Source: Streptomyces sp. Ag109_O5-1
GTDB taxonomy: Bacteria > Actinomycetota > Actinomycetes > Streptomycetales > Streptomycetaceae
Assembly (NCBI RefSeq): GCF_003814875.1
Contig: NZ_RKQF01000001.1
Location: forward strand, 6,758,001-6,822,000
Direction: 5' to 3'
DNA: 64,000 bases
The notes beneath the pieces are model-generated. The model searched no databases. It was given only the letters and a program-made list of their open reading frames with translations, and was not told the origin of the DNA. The position numbers and the translations under genes were made by a program. This document shows positions 58,888 through 64,000 of the stretch, in pieces. The first letter of the stretch is position 1; every line of letters begins with the position of its first letter.

Positions 58888-60344
58888 GTGCCGTGTCCGA
58901 CGGGCAGCGGCTGTTCGTGGGCGGTGCCTGGGTGGCACCGGACGGCGGGCACTACGAGGTCGTCGACCCGGCGACCGAGGAGACCGTCGGCTGGGCCCCC
59001 GAGGCCTCCTCGGAACAGGTCCGGTCCGCGTGCGAGGCCGCCCGGGAGGCCTTCGGCGCCTGGTCGCGGACACCGGCGGGGGAGCGGGCGGCGGTGCTGG
59101 GCCGGGCCGCCGACATCATCCGGGGGCACCTGGGGCCGTACGCCGACCTGGCCCGGGCCGAGACCGGGGCGACCACCGGGACCGCCCGCGCGATGCAGGT
59201 GGGGGTGGCCGTGGCCCGCTTCCGCCGCTACGCCACCGTCGAACCGGCGGAGTGGGCGATCCCGCCGCAGATCAACGAGGCCGGCCCGATGGGCAAGGCC
59301 GGGGTGATGGGCGCGCTGGCCGTGCGCCAGCCGGTCGGTGTGGTCGCCTGCATCACGTCGTACAACAACCCGTGGGCCAACCCGGCGGGCAAGGTCGCAC
59401 CGGCGCTGGCCATGGGCAACACAGTGGTGGTGAAGCCCGCCCCGCAGGATCCTCTCTCCGTCTACCGGATGGCGGAGGCGCTGGAGGCGGCGGGGGCTCC
59501 GGCCGGGGTCGTGAACGTCGTCTCCGGGCGGGACGTGGGGGTGGGCGAGGCCGTCGTCGCGTCACCCGACGTCGACATGGTGAGCTTCACCGGGTCCACG
59601 GCCGTCGGGCAGCGCATCGGCGAGGTGTGCGGGCGGGACATGAAACGCCAGTTGATGGAGCTGGGCGGGAAGGGCGCGGCGGTCGTCTTCGAGGACGCGG
59701 ACGTCGGGTCGGCGGTGGCCGGGATCGGTACGACCTTCTCCTTCTACAGCGGGCAGATCTGCACGGCGCCCACGCGGGTGCTGGTGCAGCGCGGGCTGTA
59801 CGACCGTCTCGTCGAGGAACTGGCGGCCTACGCGGGCAGGTTGAAGGTCGGGGATCCTTCGGAACCCGGCACGGTGGTGGGGCCGTTGATCACCGCCGAG
59901 CACCGGGCGCGCGTCGAGTCGTACGTCGAACTGGCCAGGAAGGAAGGCGCGTCGGTGATAGTCGGCGGTGAACGCCCGTCCCTGGAGCGGGGTTTCTACC
60001 TCACCCCCACCCTCCTCGCCGACTGCACGCACGACATGCGGGCCGTCCGGGAGGAGATCTTCGGCCCGGTCGTCTCCGTCGTCCCCTTCGACGAGGAGGA
60101 AGAGGGCATCGCCCTCGCCAACGACTCCGACTACGGCCTCATCGACTACGTCTGGTCGGGGGACGTGGCCCGGGCCTTCCGGGTGGCGCGGCGGCTGCGG
60201 GCGGGCGGCGTCGGGGTCAACACCGTGGGGCGGAACATGGAAGCGCCCTTCGGAGGGTTCAAGAAGAGCGGGGTGGGACGGGACGTGGGCTCGTACGCGC
60301 TGCACGCCTACAGCGAGGTGCAGGCGATCGTCTGGCCGGGATGA
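58884..60344 (+). CDS. NAD(P)-dependent aldehyde dehydrogenase
   Basis: 486 residues. Asn161/162 (YNNPW), Lys184 (VVKPA), Glu259 (LMELGGKG) and catalytic Cys293 (GQICTAPTR) are all in place. It resembles fatty-aldehyde or aromatic-aldehyde dehydrogenases. GTG start overlaps the preceding stop. It would oxidise the aldehyde released by retro-aldol or hydrolytic cleavage; that link is inference from position. Confidence 0.94.
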   Translation: MSAVSDGQRLFVGGAWVAPDGGHYEVVDPATEETVGWAPEASSEQVRSACEAAREAFGAWSRTPAGERAAVLGRAADIIRGHLGPYADLARAETGATTGTARAMQVGVAVARFRRYATVEPAEWAIPPQINEAGPMGKAGVMGALAVRQPVGVVACITSYNNPWANPAGKVAPALAMGNTVVVKPAPQDPLSVYRMAEALEAAGAPAGVVNVVSGRDVGVGEAVVASPDVDMVSFTGSTAVGQRIGEVCGRDMKRQLMELGGKGAAVVFEDADVGSAVAGIGTTFSFYSGQICTAPTRVLVQRGLYDRLVEELAAYAGRLKVGDPSEPGTVVGPLITAEHRARVESYVELARKEGASVIVGGERPSLERGFYLTPTLLADCTHDMRAVREEIFGPVVSVVPFDEEEEGIALANDSDYGLIDYVWSGDVARAFRVARRLRAGGVGVNTVGRNMEAPFGGFKKSGVGRDVGSYALHAYSEVQAIVWPG

Positions 60345-60543
60345 GGGTGTCAACTCGGTAGGCCCGCTTGCCCTTTGGGGATCCGGGAGGTGTCCCGTGC
60401 GGGCAGAGATCGGGGATCGGGTTCCGAAAGCGGTCATGGATCCGTAGCGTCCGGACGTGACAAGGGGGACGGCCGGTTTCCGGTCTGTCGATGTCCGGCC
60501 GCTTCCTTCCTCCGACACGCACGAAATCCTTGGAGACCACTCC

Positions 60544-61095
60544 ATGAAGCTCGCCAAGAGACTCGCTCTGACCACCACGGCCGTAGCCGCCGCGGCGGCC
60601 GCCACCCTGCTCGGCACGACGGCGGTCCAGGCCGCGTCCACGCAGCCCGCCCGCCTCCCGGCCGTGCACGCCCCCGCCGCGCTGGCGGTGCCCGACGGCA
60701 ACAAGCTGACCGGCGTCTACTCCGCGCACGGCGTGCAGACCTATACCTGCACCGACGGCGCCTGGAAGCTCCTGGAGCCCGCCGCCACCCTCTCCGACAA
60801 GCGGGACCGCGCCCACCGCCCGGTCGCCCTGCACTCCCGCGGCCCGGTCTGGGTCTCCACGGTCGACGGCAGCGCCGTCAACGCCTCCGCGGTCGCCACC
60901 TCCGCCAAGGACGGCGCCGTCCCCGAGCTGCTCCTGAAGGCCACGGCCACCCGTGGCGCCGGGACGTTCGAGGGCGTCACCTACGTCCAGCGCCTGGACA
61001 CGGAGGGCGGCGTGGCCCCGGCCACCGCCTGCACCGGCACCGACCAGATCTCGGTGCCGTACTCGGCGACGTACGCGTTCTACAAGGCGAGCTGA
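60544..61095 (+). CDS. Secreted DUF3455-type protein
   Basis: 183 residues with a Sec signal peptide (MKLAKRLALTTTAVAAAA ... VQA, cleavage near 30). The mature part has GNKLTGVYSAHGVQTYTCTDGAW and a pair of Cys (Cys near 73 and 170) that may form a disulfide. Function unknown; similar proteins occur in many actinomycetes and fungi. GGAGA is 8 bases before the ATG. The 199-base region upstream contains its own promoter but no clear sigma motif. Confidence 0.8.
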   Translation: MKLAKRLALTTTAVAAAAAATLLGTTAVQAASTQPARLPAVHAPAALAVPDGNKLTGVYSAHGVQTYTCTDGAWKLLEPAATLSDKRDRAHRPVALHSRGPVWVSTVDGSAVNASAVATSAKDGAVPELLLKATATRGAGTFEGVTYVQRLDTEGGVAPATACTGTDQISVPYSATYAFYKAS

Positions 61096-61100
61096 CCCGG

Positions 61101-61487
61101 TCAGTCGGTGAGATCGACCCGGATCGTCAGGAGCTGCGTGCCCAGCATCTTCACGGCCGCGCTGTTGCCCTTGGGCAGGGTGCGCAGCCGGGCGACCGGG
61201 TCGTCGTCGGGCAGCAGGTGGGCGGTGCCGTGATGCCACCGCCCGCCGATCCGCACCCGCACCCGCGGATCGGCCTGGATGTTCCGCACGTACTGCGACC
61301 TGACCCCGAACTCCGACACCAGCCAGAAGCAGTCCCCTACCCGCTTCCCCCCGAGCGGCGTCCGCCGTGGCTGCCCGGAGACCCGCCCGGTGGTCTCCAG
61401 CAGCGTCTGGAAGGGCAGCAGCCGGGTCAGCGGGTTGGCGACGTGCCGCTGGAACGCGGTGGTGACACGGAATCTGCGGTCGGACAT
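61101..61487 (-). CDS. Deazaflavin-dependent nitroreductase-family protein (short)
   Basis: 128 residues of the same DUF385/Ddn fold as at 35301: LLETTGRVSGQPRRTPLGGKRVGD and WLVSEFGVRSQYVRNIQADPRVRVRIGG. AGGAGGG lies 4 bases before the ATG. It starts 8 bases after the stop of the DUF1963 gene and is probably its operon partner. Confidence 0.9.
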   Translation of the reverse strand: MSDRRFRVTTAFQRHVANPLTRLLPFQTLLETTGRVSGQPRRTPLGGKRVGDCFWLVSEFGVRSQYVRNIQADPRVRVRIGGRWHHGTAHLLPDDDPVARLRTLPKGNSAAVKMLGTQLLTIRVDLTD

Positions 61488-61495
61488 GGACCCTC

Positions 61496-62353
61496 CTACT
61501 GTGTGAAGTGCGAGGCGGGGTGGCGGGGGTCGGCCGAGCAGACGAACAGACCCGCGTGGCCGCCCCGGCCGATGGTCATGCCCGTCGGTTCCAGCGCGGC
61601 CCAGCAGGCGTCGGTGTGCGGCTCCAGCCCGCGCTCCTCCAGGGGCCAGAAACGGTCGGGCGTACCTTCCGGGCCCCAGCTGCCCAGCCCGTACTCGGAC
61701 GTGTCGAACTGCAGGAACAGCTCCAGCGGCGCCCGGCACGCCTCGCACTCCAGGCGCTCGGGCCGGTCGGTCACACCCCAGGTCATACTGCCGCCCAGCT
61801 TGTAGCCGGGGATCGCCGACACGTCGTCGGGCAGATTCCGTTCGGCGAGCCAGGCCTCGTAGCGCCGCGCCGGTCCGGCCGGGAGCTCCTGGACGCAGGG
61901 GTACTCCGTCAGCCGCTCCGGGTGCAGCACACAGGGGCGCGGGACCATGTCCGGATCGGGGTCCTCGGAGCGCGGCTGCTCGGTGAGGAGGCCGGTCACC
62001 TCGGCTGCCCGGCGCCAGAACAGCCGGCACGCCTGGCCCCAGCCCTCCGGATGCGGCTGGTCGTGCCAGTCCGGGCACCACAGCAGCTGTACGACGTCAG
62101 TGCCGTCCGGGAAGCGGATCTCCGGGAAGTCCGCCGTCGTCAACTGGGCCACCGCGGCCATCGGCTCCTCGTGCTCGCCGCACCGCGGCCACGGCTCGGC
62201 GGCCGGCCACAGCATCGGGCCACCGAGGTGACTGCCCCGTGGCCCGGGGACGCCCCGGCGCGGATGCAGCCGTACGACCGTACGTGCGTACGGCGCCAAC
62301 TCGGGGAAGTCCCGGGCCGGATCGTGGGAGGCGGGCGCGGTGGTGAGACTCAC
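61496..62353 (-). CDS. DUF1963/YwqG-like protein
   Basis: 285 residues with the family-typical SHLGGPMLWPAAEPWPRCGEHEEPMAAVAQ near residue 40 and 'LGGSMTWGVTDRPERLECEACRAPLELFLQFD', which includes a CEAC pair. GTG at 62353 is the likely start; the in-frame extension to 62536 is not conserved in character. Function unknown. Confidence 0.82.
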   Translation of the reverse strand: MSLTTAPASHDPARDFPELAPYARTVVRLHPRRGVPGPRGSHLGGPMLWPAAEPWPRCGEHEEPMAAVAQLTTADFPEIRFPDGTDVVQLLWCPDWHDQPHPEGWGQACRLFWRRAAEVTGLLTEQPRSEDPDPDMVPRPCVLHPERLTEYPCVQELPAGPARRYEAWLAERNLPDDVSAIPGYKLGGSMTWGVTDRPERLECEACRAPLELFLQFDTSEYGLGSWGPEGTPDRFWPLEERGLEPHTDACWAALEPTGMTIGRGGHAGLFVCSADPRHPASHFTQ

Positions 62354-62589
62354 ATGCGCAGTTTCGCAGACGCCTCCGACACCGCACCGGGGGGTTCCAG
62401 CGGCGACCGACGAGATCAGGAACTCGCCCGAGACCATGACGGCCCTGGAAGACGCGCGAGCCGAAGGCGGCGGCGCCGACGCGGGGAAAAATGTTCCAGG
62501 CCGTTGTCGATCCGGTCGTGTCTCGTTCGACGTCATGGTGTGGGGCGGCTTGCCCCGCGACGGTGCGACAGGGTCTGGTGAGGAACGAC

Positions 62590-63240
62590 GTGGATCAGCT
62601 GCTGAAAGTCATGAACTTCAACGTCTCGAGTGACGGGATCGGTGCCGGTCCCGGTGAGGACCAGAGTCTTGAGCGGCCGTTCGGCCTCGACCGGCCCGAG
62701 CGGCTCTTCTCCTGGGCCGGGGCCACGGCGAGCTGGCCCATGCGGACCGAACCCGGCGGGAGCCGGGGGCTCGACGACTACTTCACACGGGAATTCGCGT
62801 GGAACATCGGTGCCGAGATCATGGGCCGCAACAAGTTCGGGCCCCAGCGTGGCCCATGGCAGGACCATGACTGGCTCGGCTGGTGGGGCGACGAGCCCCC
62901 GTTCCACACGCCGGTGTTCGTCATGACCCACCACGAGCGGCCGTCGTTCACGCTCTCCGACACCACCTTCCACTTCGTGGACGGCGACCCGGCCTCGGTC
63001 CTCCGGCAGGCGCGGGAAGCGGCGCAAGGCAAGGACGTCCGGCTCGGCGGCGGGGTCACCACCATCCGGCAGTTCCTCGAAGCCGACCTCGTCGACACCC
63101 TGCACGTGGCGGTCTCGCCGTTCACGCTCGGGTCCGGACTACGGCTGTGGGAGTCCCCCGACGAACTGCTCGACCGCTTCCACCTGGACGTCGTGCCCAG
63201 CCCCAGCGGCGTGACGCACCACCTGTTCTGGCGGAGGTGA
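62590..63240 (+). CDS. Dihydrofolate-reductase-family (RibD C-terminal) protein
   Basis: 216 residues. The segments NIGAEIMGRNKFGP, 'TPVFVMTHHERPSF', 'FVDGDPASVLRQAREAAQGKDVRLGGGVTTIRQFL' and 'LVDTLHVAVSPFTLGSGLRLW' are the RibD_C/DHFR-like core. These proteins are NADPH reductases of unknown substrate. GTG at 62590 has AGGA 5 bases upstream; ATG 62611 begins the conserved part. Divergent from the DUF1963 gene. Confidence 0.88.
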   Translation: MDQLLKVMNFNVSSDGIGAGPGEDQSLERPFGLDRPERLFSWAGATASWPMRTEPGGSRGLDDYFTREFAWNIGAEIMGRNKFGPQRGPWQDHDWLGWWGDEPPFHTPVFVMTHHERPSFTLSDTTFHFVDGDPASVLRQAREAAQGKDVRLGGGVTTIRQFLEADLVDTLHVAVSPFTLGSGLRLWESPDELLDRFHLDVVPSPSGVTHHLFWRR

Positions 63241-63285
63241 GGACCGAGGCGTACTGGCCGCCGGTCGGCCGGTGCGCGGGGCGGA

Positions 63286-63549
63286 TCAGTTGCGCGTGCC
63301 GGCCGGTGGGCCGACGACGGTGGTGAGCCGGAGTCCGGTCTCGTCCTCACTGCCCGGCGCGGCGGTCATGATGACGATCTTGAGCTCGGTGTCGCCGTCG
63401 GGCAGGACATCGCAGTCCACGGTGACCGGGCCCACCGACGGGTGATCGACCGTCGTGCGGACCTCGCGGTTCGCGGTCACCTCTCCCGTCGCCCACAGCT
63501 CGGCATGAACGACGTCCCGTCGGACGGCATCACGGTTTACGGGCCACAC
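63286..63549 (-). pseudogene. C-terminal remnant of an XRE-family regulator (MmyB-like ligand domain)
   Basis: About 80 residues match the end of the MmyB-type sensor domain of Streptomyces XRE regulators: VHAELWATGEVTANREVRTTVDHPSVGPVTVDCDVLP, then VIMTAAPGSEDETGLRLTTV. The helix-turn-helix and the first two thirds are missing; the frame instead runs into the end of the methyltransferase gene (overlap 63530-63549). It has no plausible start. This looks like a gene truncated by a deletion whose other end is the methyltransferase. Confidence 0.7.
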
Positions 63550-64000
63550 CGACGTACAGCGGGACCGGGGAGTGGGGTTTCCGGTCGCCGGGCTCGGGGT
63601 GCCAGTCCGTGGCCACCTGGATGCCGGGTTCCACGAGTTCGAGGCCTTCGAAGAAGCGGGTGAACTCCGCCCGGGAGCGGACCTGCGCGGGCACCCCGCT
63701 CTCGCGGTAGATGCCGACGATCTTCTCCCACGTCTCCGGATCGAAGTCCCCGGTCACGTGTGAGAGCACGAGATGGCTTCCGGAGGGGAGGGAATCGAGG
63801 AGGCTCTCCACAAGGTCGTAGGGCCGGTGCTCGTCGGAGAGGAAGTGGAGGAGGGCGACCATGGACAGGGCGACCGGCTGATCGAGGTCGAGGATCTCCC
63901 CCGCGCCCTCGATTATCTTCTCGGGTTCCCTGGCGTCGGCCTGGATGTACCCGGTCCGCCCCTTGGGAGTGCTGCGCAGGAGCGCCTCCGCGTGCCGCAG
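63530..64000 (-). CDS. SAM-dependent methyltransferase, Methyltransf_19 type (5' end outside window)
   Basis: The visible C-terminal 156 residues include IQADAREPEKIIEG, LDLDQPVALSMVALLHFLSDEHRPYDLVESLLDSLPSGSHLVLSHV and a terminal VGVARKP. This pattern belongs to the PF04672 methyltransferases common in Streptomyces, often next to XRE regulators. The N-terminus and SAM motif I lie beyond 64000. Confidence 0.85.
   Translation of the reverse strand: MRHAEALLRSTPKGRTGYIQADAREPEKIIEGAGEILDLDQPVALSMVALLHFLSDEHRPYDLVESLLDSLPSGSHLVLSHVTGDFDPETWEKIVGIYRESGVPAQVRSRAEFTRFFEGLELVEPGIQVATDWHPEPGDRKPHSPVPLYVGVARKP

Noticed and set aside
1-64000. tRNA, rRNA, transposase, integrase or attachment sites
   Set aside because: None recognised on reading both strands; no mobile-element claim is made.

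Overview
The window is high-GC DNA with GTG and ATG starts, frequent 4-base gene overlaps and strong codon bias. It comes from a Streptomyces chromosome. Three genes fix the locus: afsK (37588-39936, minus-end terminator), afsS (45692-45871) and afsR (46079-49030), the serine/threonine-kinase cascade for secondary metabolism. No rRNA, tRNA, CRISPR array, transposase or phage gene was found.

Layout. 1-5.9 kb holds housekeeping and signalling genes: a branched-chain-type substrate-binding lipoprotein (cut by the window edge), a small conserved protein, purU, an ECF sigma factor with a zinc-binding anti-sigma partner, a STAS anti-anti-sigma and an EF-hand protein. 5.9-26 kb and 28-44 kb, then 52.6-60.3 kb, hold an unusually large set of acyl-CoA catabolism genes: three AMP/NDP-forming acyl-CoA ligases, four acyl-CoA dehydrogenase subunits, two enoyl-CoA hydratases, three short/medium-chain dehydrogenases, two lipid-transfer-protein 'thiolases' with two DUF35 Zn-ribbon/OB partners, a flavin reductase, two luciferase-like monooxygenases, a cyclase-type hydrolase, two amidohydrolases and an aldehyde dehydrogenase. 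Between them lie secreted enzymes (amine oxidase, tannase-like hydrolase, expansin-like protein), transporters, two acetyltransferases and the afsKSR block with a wax-ester-synthase-like gene and a macrolide glycosyltransferase. The last 4 kb carries small stress/unknown genes, a remnant of an XRE-type regulator and a partial methyltransferase.

How the genes work together. Sixteen copies of one 15-bp palindrome, CTGACG-N3-CGTCAG, lie in promoter regions of the acyl-CoA catabolism genes and nowhere obvious else. They flank afsKSR on both sides, across 48 kb. The only TetR-family gene of the window (35850-36497) sits in the middle and has a degenerate copy over its own start codon. I infer a single scattered regulon for breakdown of a ring-containing or branched carboxylic acid: CoA activation, alpha2beta2-type dehydrogenation, hydration, oxidation, retro-aldol cleavage by LTP/DUF35 pairs, flavin-dependent ring oxygenation and hydrolytic opening. 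The substrate is unknown; the sterol-ring genes (KstD, KshAB, HsaC) are absent here.

Other structure worth attention: a 27-bp tandem array between an operator and a monooxygenase start, a 23-bp tandem array upstream of the glycosyltransferase, a 16-bp perfect hairpin in the afsS leader together with an AfsR-like direct repeat, and a nested pair of Streptomyces interspersed repeats.
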